The notes: generated by a model not told the origin, from the letters alone. A stretch of 64,000 nucleotides of DNA from Faecalibacterium prausnitzii (GCF_003287405.1 NZ_PRLD01000008.1:62001-126000), one strand, 5' to 3'; numbered from the stretch's first letter, positions 15,634 to 24,997 are shown. Numbers and translations: made by a program.

Positions 15634-17691
15634 ATGGACAACACTTCTCCCCAGATCTACACCGAATTTCTTCCCATCAGCCGGGCGGACATGGAAGCCC
15701 GGGGCTGGGAGCAGCTGGACTTTGTGGTGGTGGGCGGTGACGCCTATGTGGACCACCCCAGCTTTGGCACTGCCATCATCAGCCGCCTGCTGGAAGCCGA
15801 GGGCTACAAGGTGGGCGTGCTGGCGCAGCCCCGCTACACCGACTGCGAGGACTTCAAGCGGTTCGGCAAGCCCAAGTACGGCTTTTTCATCGGCGGCGGC
15901 AACGTGGACAGCATGGTCAGCCACTATTCCGTGGCAAAAATTCCCCGCGCCGAGGACGAATACTCCCCCGGCGGCAAGTCCGGTGCCCGCCCGGACCGCA
16001 GCGCCACCGTGTACACAAAGCTTGCCAAGCAGGCTTACCCCGACCTGCCGGTGATCTTAGGTGGTCTGGAAGCCAGCCTGCGCCGGTTTGCCCACTACGA
16101 TTACTGGCTGGACACCGTGCTGCCCAGCATCGCGGAGGACTCCGGCGCGGATATCATCAGCTTTGGCATGGGCGAGCACCAGACCGTGGAGATCGCCCGC
16201 CGTCTGGCCGCCGGGGAGCCGGTGGAGAGCATCACGGACGTGAACGGCACCTGCTACCTGACCGATTTCGACCACCTGCCTCAGCGGTATGTGGAGTGCG
16301 CCGGTTTTAAAAAGGTTGCCGCCGACAAGACAGCCTACGCCAAGGCCTGCCGCATCCAGATGGACAATCAGGACGTGGTCAGCGGCCAGATCATTGTACA
16401 GAAGCAGAGCGAAAAGTATCTGGTGCAGAACATCCCCGCAAAGCCGCTGGTGCGCGGAGAGCTGGACAAGGTGTACGCCCTGCCCTACACCCGCCGCTAC
16501 CACCCCATCTACGAGAGCATGGGCGGTGTGCCCGCCATCCGCGAGGTGCAGTTCTCCATCATCCAGAACCGCGGCTGCTTCGGCGGCTGCAACTTCTGCG
16601 CCATCCAGCTGCATCAGGGGCGGCGGGTCACCAGCCGCAGCGCCGACAGCATCGTGGAGGAAGCCGAGCGCATGACCCACGAGCCGGATTTCAAGGGCTA
16701 CATCCACGATGTGGGCGGCCCCACCGCAAACTTCCGCTTTCCCTCCTGCCGCGAGCAGATGCTGCGCGGGATGTGCACCGGCGGCAAGCACTGCCTTGCC
16801 CCCACTACCTGCTCCCACATGATCGTGGATCACAGCGACTACCTTAAAATTCTGCGCCGGGTGCGGGAGCTGCCGGGCGTGAAAAAGGTGTTCATCCGCA
16901 GCGGTATCCGGTTCGACTACCTGATGGCTGATCCGGACGATACCTTTTTTAAGGAACTGGTGGAGTACCATGTGTCCGGCCAGCTGAAGGTCGCCCCGGA
17001 GCACTGCGCCCCCAACACCCTTGCCTACATGGGCAAGCCGCCCATCGAGACCTTCAACAAGTTCAAGGATAAGTTCTACGAGCTGAGCAAGAAGGCGGGC
17101 AAAAAGCAGTATCTGGTGCCCTACCTCATGTCCAGCCACCCGGGCAGCACCCTGAAGGACGCGGTCTATCTGGCCGAGTACCTCTATAAGAACCATATGC
17201 GCCCGGAGCAGGTGCAGGACTTCTACCCCACCCCCGGCACGGTGAGCACCTGTATGTTCTATACCGGCCTTGACCCCTACACCCTCAAGCCGGTGTTTGT
17301 GGAAAAGACCCCCGAGGGCAAGGCTTTGCAGCGTGCACTGCTGCAATACTACGAGCCCCGCAACGCCGAAAAGGTGGTCAAGGCCTTGCAGCTGACCCAC
17401 CGGGAGGACCTCATCCCCCTGCTGGTGCCCGCCGCAGGCCGCCGCGCCGTGCAGCGCACCGCACGCCGGGCAGAAAGCGCCGAGGTGACCATCCACAATG
17501 ACGGCACTTATACCGTACATTCCAGTCAGAAGGGGCGCAGCACCGGCAAAAATGCCCGCACCGCCGCCCCGGCAGGCCGTCAGCCCAGCCCGGGCGCACG
17601 CTTTGCGCCCAACTCTGCGCCCGGCCATAAACCTAAGAATAATCAACAGAAAGAGAACGCAACGTGGAAAACTGGAAAGAAGAAAAAGTAA
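15634..17691 (+). CDS. YgiQ family radical SAM protein
   Basis: The 685-residue protein matches YgiQ along its length: an N-terminal cobalamin-binding-like region (VVVGGDAYVDHPSFG), the radical SAM cluster motif C315-x3-C319-x2-C322 in RGCFGGCNFCAIQ, and the conserved C-terminal part (YLMSSHPGSTLKDAVYLAEYL, DFYPTPGTVSTCMFYTG). The last about 75 residues are basic, low-complexity and variable in the family. YgiQ proteins are presumed 4Fe-4S radical enzymes of unsettled reaction. The 3' end overlaps the next gene by 28 bases. Upstream space is occupied by a family A element and no clear promoter is visible. Confidence 0.92.
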   Translation: MDNTSPQIYTEFLPISRADMEARGWEQLDFVVVGGDAYVDHPSFGTAIISRLLEAEGYKVGVLAQPRYTDCEDFKRFGKPKYGFFIGGGNVDSMVSHYSVAKIPRAEDEYSPGGKSGARPDRSATVYTKLAKQAYPDLPVILGGLEASLRRFAHYDYWLDTVLPSIAEDSGADIISFGMGEHQTVEIARRLAAGEPVESITDVNGTCYLTDFDHLPQRYVECAGFKKVAADKTAYAKACRIQMDNQDVVSGQIIVQKQSEKYLVQNIPAKPLVRGELDKVYALPYTRRYHPIYESMGGVPAIREVQFSIIQNRGCFGGCNFCAIQLHQGRRVTSRSADSIVEEAERMTHEPDFKGYIHDVGGPTANFRFPSCREQMLRGMCTGGKHCLAPTTCSHMIVDHSDYLKILRRVRELPGVKKVFIRSGIRFDYLMADPDDTFFKELVEYHVSGQLKVAPEHCAPNTLAYMGKPPIETFNKFKDKFYELSKKAGKKQYLVPYLMSSHPGSTLKDAVYLAEYLYKNHMRPEQVQDFYPTPGTVSTCMFYTGLDPYTLKPVFVEKTPEGKALQRALLQYYEPRNAEKVVKALQLTHREDLIPLLVPAAGRRAVQRTARRAESAEVTIHNDGTYTVHSSQKGRSTGKNARTAAPAGRQPSPGARFAPNSAPGHKPKNNQQKENATWKTGKKKK

Positions 17692-18779
17692 CCCTGTTCC
17701 CCCGCCGCCTGTTCCTGCGGCTGGCTGCGCTGGCGCTGGCCGCTGTGCTGGCGCTGGGACTTACCGCCTGTGACAGCCTGCCCGGCGACGGCGGCCATAT
17801 CGTCAAGCCATCCACCGGGTCAAGCCAGCCCTTTGAGATGCACTTCATTGACGTAGGGCAGGCACTGAGCGTGCTGGTAGAGTGTGACGGACAGTTCATG
17901 CTCTACGACGGCGGCAACGTGGACGACGGCAGTCTGGTAGTCTCCTACCTGCAAAAGCAGGGGGTGCAGCAGCTGCAATATGTGTTCTGCTCCCATGCTC
18001 ACGAGGACCATGTTGGCGGGCTTGCCGCCGTGATGGCAAAGTTCCCGGCACAGCACGCTTACAGCCCGGTGACCGAGAGCAGCACCAAATGCTTCAACGA
18101 TTTTGTCAAGTATACGCAGCAGCAGGGTCTGCAATTGGAAGTGCCCTCCGTGGGCACGGTCTGGCCGCTGGGCAGCGCCACCGTCACCATGCTTGGCCCG
18201 GTAACGCAGTACAGCGACACCAACAATACCTCGCTGGTGCTGCGCATCGACTACGGCAACACCAGCTTTCTGCTGACCGGCGACATGGAAAAGACCGCCG
18301 AGACCGACCTTGTGAACAGCGGTGCCAACCTGAAAGCCGATGTTTTGCAGGTGGGGCACCACGGCTCCAGCACCAGCACCGGCTACCTGTTTCTGAACGC
18401 CGTTCTGCCGGAAATGGGCGTCATCTCCTGCGGCACGGGCAACAAGTACGGTCACCCGCACGAGGAGACGTTGAGCATCCTGCGGGACGCAAAGGTGGAC
18501 GTCTACCGCACTGACCTGCAAGGCACCATCACCATTGGCAGCGATGGTCAGAACTTCACCGTGGGCACCGAGCACTTTGTACCGGACAGCCAGCTGAACC
18601 CCACCGACCCGTCGTCCTCCAGCACCGCGCAGCAGGCTTACATCGGCAACGTGAACAGCAAAAAGTTCCACCTGCCCACCTGCGCCAACCTGCCTGCGGA
18701 AAAGAACCAGATCCGCTTTTCCAGCTATGACGAAGCCATTGCCGCAGGCTATACTCCCTGCGCAAGCTGCATCAAATAA
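17664..18779 (+). CDS. ComEC/Rec2-like MBL-fold lipoprotein with C-terminal Cys-pair domain
   Basis: 371 residues from a GTG start that overlaps ygiQ. The signal LGLTACDS gives a lipoprotein Cys at 36. Residues 57-290 form a metallo-beta-lactamase fold of the ComEC C-terminal type: FIDVGQ, SHAHEDH (H111, H113, D115, H116), LLTGDME, VGHHGS. The last 45 residues (YIGNVNSKKFHLPTCANLP ... PCASCIK) resemble the small Ada-type metal-binding domain often appended to secreted nucleases. It may hydrolyse a phosphodiester outside the membrane; a full ComEC channel is not present here, so a competence role is not shown. A terminator follows. Confidence 0.85.
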   Translation: MENWKEEKVTLFPRRLFLRLAALALAAVLALGLTACDSLPGDGGHIVKPSTGSSQPFEMHFIDVGQALSVLVECDGQFMLYDGGNVDDGSLVVSYLQKQGVQQLQYVFCSHAHEDHVGGLAAVMAKFPAQHAYSPVTESSTKCFNDFVKYTQQQGLQLEVPSVGTVWPLGSATVTMLGPVTQYSDTNNTSLVLRIDYGNTSFLLTGDMEKTAETDLVNSGANLKADVLQVGHHGSSTSTGYLFLNAVLPEMGVISCGTGNKYGHPHEETLSILRDAKVDVYRTDLQGTITIGSDGQNFTVGTEHFVPDSQLNPTDPSSSSTAQQAYIGNVNSKKFHLPTCANLPAEKNQIRFSSYDEAIAAGYTPCASCIK

Positions 18780-18786
18780 AAAGCGC

Positions 18787-18812
18787 ACTCCCCCGGTCAT
18801 GACCGAGGGAGT
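18787..18812 (+). terminator. Terminator after the MBL lipoprotein gene
   Basis: ACTCCCCCGGTCATGACCGAGGGAGT forms a hairpin followed by TTTTATTT. Confidence 0.85.
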
Positions 18813-18836
18813 TTTTATTTCTCCCTTTTTGCGGGA

Positions 18837-18865
18837 TTGATAAAAGCCCACAAGTGCGGTATACT
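18837..18865 (+). promoter_or_regulatory. Sigma-A type promoter of the metH operon
   Basis: TTGATA (18837-18842), 17 bases, TATACT (18860-18865). No riboswitch fits in the short leader. Confidence 0.75.
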
Positions 18866-18905
18866 GAATAGTACTTTATTTAAGAGAAGTAAGGAGGTGC
18901 GGCTC

Positions 18906-19595
18906 ATGGCGATCGGTGTGCCCCGCCCGCTGGCGTTGGAAAAGCCGCAGGCAGTAGATCTGGCGCAGGCGGCGCGGTATTTCGGCGCGCACGGCGAGCC
19001 GGACGCTGCCACGCTGGCACTGCTGCAAAAGTGCGCGGTGCCGCTGCTGGCGGCAGCGACGCCCCGGGCGGTGTGGCTGCTGGCAGATACCCCCGCCCTG
19101 ACCGATGCCGGACTTCTGCCCGGCGAGGACGTGCACAAGCACCTGAAAGGCTGCGGGCAGGCCATTCTGCTGGCGGTAACGCTGGGCCCCGGGGTGGATG
19201 CCCAGATCCGCCGGGCGGGCGTGGGCGACATCGCCGCCGGGGTGGCCTCCGATGCCTTGGGCAGCGCACTGGCCGAGCAGACCGCCGATGCCGCCGAGAC
19301 ACAGCTGCGCCAGTGGGCGGCCACTGAGGGAAAGTATCTGACCGGGCGCTTTTCGCCCGGCTACGGCGATTGGGACATCGCGGTGCAGCCGCTGGTGGCA
19401 GCAGCACTGGACACGGTGCGCAAGGCGGGGCTGTGCGTCACCGACACCAACCTGATGACCCCGCGCAAGAGCGTGACCGCCCTGCTGGGGGTCAGCGACC
19501 ACCCGGTAAAAGGACAACTGGCCGGGTGCGGCCATTGTGTGCTGCGCACCCGCTGCGAATACAGAAAGAGGGGAAAGACCTGTGCAAGTGAATGA
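18906..19595 (+). CDS. Methionine synthase activation-domain protein
   Basis: 229 residues from the ATG with AAGGAGGTG upstream. The protein corresponds to the C-terminal S-adenosylmethionine-dependent reactivation domain of MetH made as a separate chain (LAVTLGPGVDAQIRR, SPGYGDWDIAVQP, ALLGVSDHPVKGQLAGCGHC). In the pathway it would reductively methylate cob(II)alamin that forms when MetH is oxidised. It overlaps metH by 14 bases, so the two are coupled. Cys residues at the end (AGCGHCVLRTRCEYR) are typical of the stand-alone clostridial form. Confidence 0.9.
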   Translation: MAIGVPRPLALEKPQAVDLAQAARYFGAHGEPDAATLALLQKCAVPLLAAATPRAVWLLADTPALTDAGLLPGEDVHKHLKGCGQAILLAVTLGPGVDAQIRRAGVGDIAAGVASDALGSALAEQTADAAETQLRQWAATEGKYLTGRFSPGYGDWDIAVQPLVAAALDTVRKAGLCVTDTNLMTPRKSVTALLGVSDHPVKGQLAGCGHCVLRTRCEYRKRGKTCASE

Positions 19596-22005
19596 ACTTT
19601 TCAAGCAGAGCAATACTATCCTGCTGGACGGCGGCATGGGCACCATGCTGCAAGCCGCCGGGCTCAAGCTGGGTGCACGCCCGGAAGAGCTGAACATCAC
19701 CGACCCTGCGCTCATTGAGGGCATCCATACGCAGTACGCTGCGGCGGGCAGCCGCATCGTCAACGCCAACACCTTCGGCGCTTCTGCCCACAAGCTGGCG
19801 GGCAGCGCCTACACGCTGGAGCAGATCATCACAGCAGGTATCGAAAACTGCAAGCGCGCCTGTGCGCCCTACGGTGCGCTGACCGCGCTGGACGTAGGCC
19901 CGCTGGGCGAGCTGCTGGAGCCCAGCGGAACGCTGGCCTTTGAGGATGCTGTGGCCGAGTATGCCCGCATCGTAAAGGCGGGCGAAGCCGCCGGGGCAGA
20001 CCTGATCTTTTTTGAGACCTACACCGACCTGTACGAACTGAAAGCCGCCCTGCTGGCTGCCAAAGAGAATACCCGCCTGCCCATTCTGGCAAGCATGAGC
20101 TTTGAAGCGGGCGGGCGCACCTTTACCGGCTGCACGGTGGAAAGCTTTGCCGCCACCGCCCGGGGCTTGGGCGCAGACGCCGTGGGCATCAACTGCTCAC
20201 TGGGTCCCAAGGAGATCTTCCCCATGGCAAAGCGGCTGGCAGAAGCCGTGCCCGGCAACTTCCCGGTGTTCGTCAAGCCCAACGCCGGTCTGCCCCGGGC
20301 AGACGGCAGCGGCTACGACATCACCCCGCAGCTGTTCGCCTTGCAAATGAAGCCCTACCGGGAGCTGCACCTGTTTGCCGCCGGCGGCTGCTGCGGCACC
20401 ACCCCGGAGTTCATCAAGCTGCTCAACGGCACCTTTGCAGGCTGCACCCCGGGGCGTCCCGCGCACCGGATGCCCTCAGTGCTGTGCACCCCGGTGGACA
20501 CCGTTACGGTGGACGGCATCACGGTGGTGGGCGAGCGCATCAACCCCACCGGCAAAAAGCGCTTCCAGCAGGCACTGCGGGAGGGCGACATGAACTATGT
20601 GCTGGAACAGGCCGTCAGTCAGGCAGAAGCCGGGGCGCAGATCCTGGACGTGAATGTGGGCGCACCCGGCGTGGATGAGCCGGTGCTGATGGAGCAGGTG
20701 GTCAAGGCACTGCAAAGCGTGACCAGCCTGCCCCTGCAGCTGGATTCCTCCAACGTGGAAGCGCTGGCGCGGGGTCTGCGGGTGTACAACGGCAAGCCCA
20801 TCGTCAACTCCACCAACGGCGAGCCGGAAAAACTTGCCGCCATCCTGCCGCTGTGCAAAAAGTACGGAGCCGCCATCGTGGGGCTTGCCATCGACGAAAA
20901 AGGCATCCAGCCCAAGGCCGCAGACCGCGTGGCCATTGCCCGCCGCATCACCGAAGCGGCACTGGCAGCGGGCATCCCCCGGGAGGATATCTACATCGAC
21001 TGCCTTACCCTGACCGCCAGTGCCCAGCAGGAGGATGTGCTTGCCACGGTGCAGGCGCTGGAAGCCTGCAAAAAGGAGCTGGGAGTGCGCACCGTGCTGG
21101 GCGTGTCCAACATCAGCTTTGGTCTGCCCTGCCGCACCTACCTGAACACCACCTTCCTGACCATGGCCATGTACGCCGGGCTGGACCTTGCCATCATGAA
21201 CCCCTCCAGCGAGGAGATGATGGCGGCGGTGTACGCCTACAACGTGCTGACCAACCGGGACAAGCAGAGCACAAAGTACATTGCACGCTTTGCCGACCGT
21301 GTGCCCGCCAGCACCGCGCTGGCACAGGCTGCAAAGGCCGCGCCTGCCGCCAGTGCCGCCGAAGCAGAACATACCGGCCCCTACGCTGCCCTGATGAAAG
21401 CGGTGGAAAAGGGCTTGAAGGGTGACGCCGCCGCCCATACCCGCGCCCTGCTGGCGGAAAAGCAGCCGCTGGAGGTGGTGGACGAAGCCTTGATTCCCGC
21501 CTTGGACATCGTAGGTGCTAAGTACGAAAAAGGCACCCTGTTCCTGCCGCAGCTGCTGCAGGCCGCCAGCGCCGCCCAGAGCGCCTTTGAGGAGATCAAG
21601 ACCGCCATTGCCCAAAAGGGCGAAGGAAGCGCCAGCAAGGGACGCATCGTCCTTGCCACCGTCAAGGGCGATGTGCACGACATCGGCAAGAACATCGTCC
21701 GGGTCATTCTGGAAAACTACGGCTTTGAGGTGCTGGACCTTGGCCGGGATGTGCCGGTGGAGACGGTGGTGGACACGGTGCGGGAAAAGGACGTGCATCT
21801 GGTAGGGCTTTCCGCCCTGATGACCACCACCCTGAAAAGCATGGAGGAGACCATCGCCGCCCTGCACGCGGCGCAGTTGGACTGCAAGATCATGGTGGGC
21901 GGTGCCGTGCTGACCCCGGAATACGCCGAGAAGATCGGCGCGGACTGGTACGCCAAGGACGCCAAGCGCAGCGCCGACATCGCCAAAGAGTTCTTTGGGG
22001 TGTAA
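19582..22005 (+). CDS. metH: Cobalamin-dependent methionine synthase (without activation domain)
   Basis: 807 residues from a GTG start (VQVNELFKQSN) with GAGGGGAAAG upstream. Domains in order: homocysteine S-methyltransferase (1-285, zinc Cys in GINCSLG and GGCCGTTPEF), pterin/methyltetrahydrofolate-binding barrel (about 305-575, VVGERINPTGKKRF), helical cap (about 590-680) and cobalamin-binding domain (685-807) with DVHDIGKN, where H699 is the lower cobalt ligand. It transfers the methyl group of methyl-THF to homocysteine. The missing fourth domain is supplied by the upstream gene. A strong terminator follows. Confidence 0.96.
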   Translation: MQVNELFKQSNTILLDGGMGTMLQAAGLKLGARPEELNITDPALIEGIHTQYAAAGSRIVNANTFGASAHKLAGSAYTLEQIITAGIENCKRACAPYGALTALDVGPLGELLEPSGTLAFEDAVAEYARIVKAGEAAGADLIFFETYTDLYELKAALLAAKENTRLPILASMSFEAGGRTFTGCTVESFAATARGLGADAVGINCSLGPKEIFPMAKRLAEAVPGNFPVFVKPNAGLPRADGSGYDITPQLFALQMKPYRELHLFAAGGCCGTTPEFIKLLNGTFAGCTPGRPAHRMPSVLCTPVDTVTVDGITVVGERINPTGKKRFQQALREGDMNYVLEQAVSQAEAGAQILDVNVGAPGVDEPVLMEQVVKALQSVTSLPLQLDSSNVEALARGLRVYNGKPIVNSTNGEPEKLAAILPLCKKYGAAIVGLAIDEKGIQPKAADRVAIARRITEAALAAGIPREDIYIDCLTLTASAQQEDVLATVQALEACKKELGVRTVLGVSNISFGLPCRTYLNTTFLTMAMYAGLDLAIMNPSSEEMMAAVYAYNVLTNRDKQSTKYIARFADRVPASTALAQAAKAAPAASAAEAEHTGPYAALMKAVEKGLKGDAAAHTRALLAEKQPLEVVDEALIPALDIVGAKYEKGTLFLPQLLQAASAAQSAFEEIKTAIAQKGEGSASKGRIVLATVKGDVHDIGKNIVRVILENYGFEVLDLGRDVPVETVVDTVREKDVHLVGLSALMTTTLKSMEETIAALHAAQLDCKIMVGGAVLTPEYAEKIGADWYAKDAKRSADIAKEFFGV

Positions 22006-22028
22006 CGCGGAATAGTAGGAGCACAAAA

Positions 22029-22064
22029 ATCCCCCTGCAGGCACTTAAAGGCTTGCAGGGGGAT
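22029..22064. terminator. Terminator between metH and serA (convergent)
   Basis: ATCCCCCTGCAGGC pairs with GCTTGCAGGGGGAT with A and T runs on both sides, suitable for both directions. Confidence 0.85.
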
Positions 22065-22104
22065 CTTTATTCTATGGTTCGCAGCCTGTCCGCTGCTTTC
22101 CCGC

Positions 22105-23265
22105 TTACAGGATGCGTACCCGGATCACGGCGGGGATGCTGCTCAGTTTCTCGCTCAGGCGGGCATCCACGGCACCGGTGGCGTCCAGCATGGTGTAGGC
22201 CATGTTCTTTTTGCTCTTGTTCACCATGTTTTCGATGTTCAGGCCGGCTTCGGTGGTCAGGGCGGTGATCTGGCTGATCATGCCCGGCTCGTTTTTGTGG
22301 ATGATGCAGATGCGCTTGCCGCCGGCGCGGGGCTGGTGCACCTCCGGCAGGTTGACCGAGTGGGCAATGTTGCCGTTGCGCAGGTAGTCGCTCAGCTCCT
22401 GCGCCGCCATAACGGCGCAGTTGTCCTCGGCTTCCGGGGTGGAAGCGCCAAGATGCGGGGTGCACACGATGCCGGGACGGCCGAGAATGGCTTCGGAGGG
22501 GAAGTCGGTCATGTAGCCGGACACCTTGCCGCTGTCCATGGCTTCCAGCAGGGCGGCGGTGTTCACCAGCTCGCCGCGGGCGTAGTTCAGGATCTTGACG
22601 CCGTCCTTGCACAGGGCAAGGGTCTGGGCGTTGATGGTGTCCTTGGTGGTGGGCAGGTAGGGCACATGGATGGTGATGTAGTCGCACAGGGGCAGCATAT
22701 CGTTCAGGTTTACGCAGTGGTGCACCTGACTGCTCAGGTTCCATGCGGCTTCAATGGAGATGTAGGGGTCGTAGCCGTAGACCTCCATGCCCAGCTCGAT
22801 GGCGCAGTTTGCCACCCGGGAGCCGATGGCACCCAGACCGATGACGCCAAGGGTCTTGCCCTTGATCTCGTTGCCCACAAACTGCTTTTTGCCCTTTTCC
22901 ACGCTCTTGGCCATGGCGGGGTCACCAGCCAATCCCTGACACCACTGGGCGGCGGCTGCCACGTTGCGGCTGCCCGCAATGAGCATCCCGACGACCAGCT
23001 CTGCCACGGCGTTGGCGTTGGCACCCGGGGTGTTGAACACCACGATGCCCTGCTCGCTGCAGCGCTCCAGCGGGATGTTATTCACACCCGCACCGGCGCG
23101 GGCGATAGCCAGCAGATTATCGTTGAAGGTGGTGTTCAAAAGGTCGGCGCTGCGCACCAGAATACCGTCCGGAGCATCGGCATCCACCGAGACATCGAAC
23201 TGGTTCTTGGGCAGCTTTGCCAGCCCTACCGGGCTGATGGCGTTGAGCGTTTTGATGGTGTACAT
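22105..23265 (-). CDS. serA: D-3-phosphoglycerate dehydrogenase
   Basis: 386 residues from the ATG of MYTIKTLNAIS; the upstream in-frame extension would translate a palindromic repeat. It has the NAD-binding motif GVIGLGAIGSRVAN, the catalytic region (NYARGELVN, CTPHLGAST) and a C-terminal ACT domain (CIIHKNEPGMISQITALT). It lacks the extra intervening domain of long SerA forms. It catalyses the first step of serine synthesis and the ACT domain suggests serine feedback. serC lies upstream on the same strand, separated by a family A element, so the pair forms a serine operon. Confidence 0.95.
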   Translation of the reverse strand: MYTIKTLNAISPVGLAKLPKNQFDVSVDADAPDGILVRSADLLNTTFNDNLLAIARAGAGVNNIPLERCSEQGIVVFNTPGANANAVAELVVGMLIAGSRNVAAAAQWCQGLAGDPAMAKSVEKGKKQFVGNEIKGKTLGVIGLGAIGSRVANCAIELGMEVYGYDPYISIEAAWNLSSQVHHCVNLNDMLPLCDYITIHVPYLPTTKDTINAQTLALCKDGVKILNYARGELVNTAALLEAMDSGKVSGYMTDFPSEAILGRPGIVCTPHLGASTPEAEDNCAVMAAQELSDYLRNGNIAHSVNLPEVHQPRAGGKRICIIHKNEPGMISQITALTTEAGLNIENMVNKSKKNMAYTMLDATGAVDARLSEKLSSIPAVIRVRIL

Positions 23266-23303
23266 ATAAAAAAACCTCGTTCCAGCTGTAAATTGTAAGC
23301 GTG

Positions 23304-23440
23304 CTCGCCCTCTCAGGCCGCTTCGCGTCCAGCTCTCCCAAAGGGAGAGCCCTTGGCATAAAGATGAAGTTTGCATGGACTGCCAAAGCCTCTCCCTTTG
23401 GGAGAGGTGGCATCACGAAAGTGATGACGGAGAGGGCGAG
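23304..23440. repeat. Family A intergenic palindromic element (copy A2)
   Basis: Same plan as copy A1: arms CTCGCCCTCTC/GAGAGGGCGAG, both CTCTCCCAAAGGGAGAG-type palindromes, and tip hairpins GGCCGC-ttc-GCGTCC and ATCAC-gaa-aGTGAT. It lies inside the serC-serA transcription unit. Confidence 0.8.
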
Positions 23441-23451
23441 GATGCTGATCT

Positions 23452-24534
23452 TTATGCATTCTCTTTGCGGAACTTCTCCATGAAGTCCACCAGCTTGTCC
23501 ACGCCCTCGGCAGGCATGGCGTTATAGATGGAAGCGCGCATACCGCCTACCAGACGGTGGCCCTTCAGGTTCACAAAGCCCGCCTCGGCAGCCTCGGCGC
23601 AGAACTTTTTGTCCATGTCCGGGTTAGGGCTGGTGAAGGTGACGTTCATGGTGCTGCGGTAGCGGTGCTCCACAGGATTCGTGAAGAACTCCTGCCCGTC
23701 CAGATAGTCGTACAGTACCTTGGCCTTGGCTTCGTTGATCTTCTGCATATTGGCAAGACCGCCGATGTCGTTTTCCAGATACTTCAGCACCAGACCGGTC
23801 ATGTAGATGCACCAGCACGGCGGGGTGTTGTACATACTGTCCTTCGCCAGCAGGGTGGTGTAGTTCATCATGGTGGGTACGTTGTCTGCGGCATGACCCA
23901 GCAGGTCGTCCCGGATGATGGCAATGGCCATGCCGGCGGGGGCTACGTTCTTCTGCACGCCAAAGTAGATGCAGCCGTACTTGCTGACATCCACGGGCTT
24001 GGAAAGGATCATGGAGCTCATATCTGCCACCAGCGGCACGCCTTCCACCTGCGGCAGCTCTACAAACTGGGTGCCGAAAATGGTGTTGTTCTGGCAGATG
24101 TGGATGTAGCTGGCGTCCTTGTCGTAGTCAATGGCGTTTACATCCGGGATATAAGTGAAGTTTTTATCTTTGCTGGACGCTACGATCTTGGCTTCACCGA
24201 ACTTGGCGGCTTCCTTGGCAGCCAGACCCGAGAAGTTGCCGGACACGATATAGTCCGCCTTGCCGGTGGTCATAAAGTTCAGCGGCACCATGGCAAACTG
24301 CTGGGTAGCGCCGCCCTGAAAAAAGCCCACCTTGTAGTTATCGGGGATGTTCATTACCCGGCGCAGCGTGGCTTCAGTGTCCTTGATGATGGCGTCGAAC
24401 CACTTGCTGCGGTGGCTCATCTCCATGACGCTCTGGCCGCTGTCGCCGTATTCCAGCAGCTCGGCCTGTGCCTGCCGCAGCACCTTTTCGGGCAGCATAC
24501 TGGGACCTGCGCTGAAGTTATATACTCGTGCCAT
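23452..24534 (-). CDS. serC: Phosphoserine aminotransferase
   Basis: 360 residues from the ATG of MARVYNFSAGPSMLP with AGGAGAGG upstream. It is a class V aminotransferase with the SerC signature; K195 in YFGVQKNVAPAG binds pyridoxal phosphate, and GGATQQFAMVPLN and HRLVGGMRASIYNAM are family landmarks. It converts 3-phosphohydroxypyruvate made by SerA to phosphoserine. It is the first gene of a serC-serA unit with a promoter 85 bases upstream; no serB homologue is in the window. Confidence 0.96.
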   Translation of the reverse strand: MARVYNFSAGPSMLPEKVLRQAQAELLEYGDSGQSVMEMSHRSKWFDAIIKDTEATLRRVMNIPDNYKVGFFQGGATQQFAMVPLNFMTTGKADYIVSGNFSGLAAKEAAKFGEAKIVASSKDKNFTYIPDVNAIDYDKDASYIHICQNNTIFGTQFVELPQVEGVPLVADMSSMILSKPVDVSKYGCIYFGVQKNVAPAGMAIAIIRDDLLGHAADNVPTMMNYTTLLAKDSMYNTPPCWCIYMTGLVLKYLENDIGGLANMQKINEAKAKVLYDYLDGQEFFTNPVEHRYRSTMNVTFTSPNPDMDKKFCAEAAEAGFVNLKGHRLVGGMRASIYNAMPAEGVDKLVDFMEKFRKENA

Positions 24535-24616
24535 AATCAACCTCTCCTTTTCCTGTGATACACCTATCACGCAGCACCGCCGTTTTTGCGGTGTGTCTGT
24601 TACTTTCCGTAGCCGT

Positions 24617-24646
24617 AGTATACCGGTTTTTCCATGCCGAAAACAA
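24617..24646 (-). promoter_or_regulatory. Promoter and hairpin leader of serC
   Basis: On the minus strand TTGTTT (24641-24646), 18 bases, TATACT (24617-24622). The leader can form CACCGC-aaaaac-GGCGGTG and GTGATAggtGTATCAC hairpins; I do not recognise a T-box or known riboswitch. Confidence 0.55.
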
Positions 24647-24786
24647 GAGCATCTTTGCACAAAGATATTGCCCCTGCACCCCGCCTGATGGCACAAAGCA
24701 CACAAATGTACGCCGTGCGGGGACAAAATATGAGACAATTGTAAAAGATATGCACTATCCCTTGGTTTCATGCGGATTTTCCCCCC

Positions 24787-24815
24787 TTGCACCTTTAGCG
24801 AAAATGCGGTATACT
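24787..24815 (+). promoter_or_regulatory. Sigma-A type promoter of the BlaI-type gene
   Basis: TTGCAC (24787-24792), 17 bases, TATACT (24810-24815). It is 210 bases before the start codon; the leader contains a family A variant. Confidence 0.7.
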
Positions 24816-24846
24816 GGGAATACTAAGACAAATGTAAAAGAAGATT

Positions 24847-24997
24847 TCCTCGGTCAAAACCTGACGGTTTTGCCAGCTCCCTCGGAGAGGGAGCCTCTGG
24901 CGCAACCGGATACTTTGCGCTTCAGCTGGAAACTTTACCGCTATGCCAAAGGCCCCATCTCCGAGGGGGCTGTCACGGCGTAGCCGTGACTGGGGGA
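24847..24997. repeat. Family A variant element (copy A7)
   Basis: Contains tip hairpin AAAACCtgacGGTTTT, CTCCCTCGGAGAGGGAG palindrome, the core GGCGCAACCGGATAC...GCTATGCCAAAGG and a second tip hairpin TCACGGC-gta-GCCGTGA ending in CTGGGGGAG. It lies in the 5' leader of the BlaI-type gene. Confidence 0.65.

Noticed and set aside
23266-23376. N-terminal extension of serA
   Set aside because: It would translate a family A palindrome and lacks a ribosome binding site; the ATG at 23265 has one and matches SerA starts.
24535-24630. T-box leader before serC
   Set aside because: The hairpins are too short and there is no T-box GGTGG-type antiterminator sequence.
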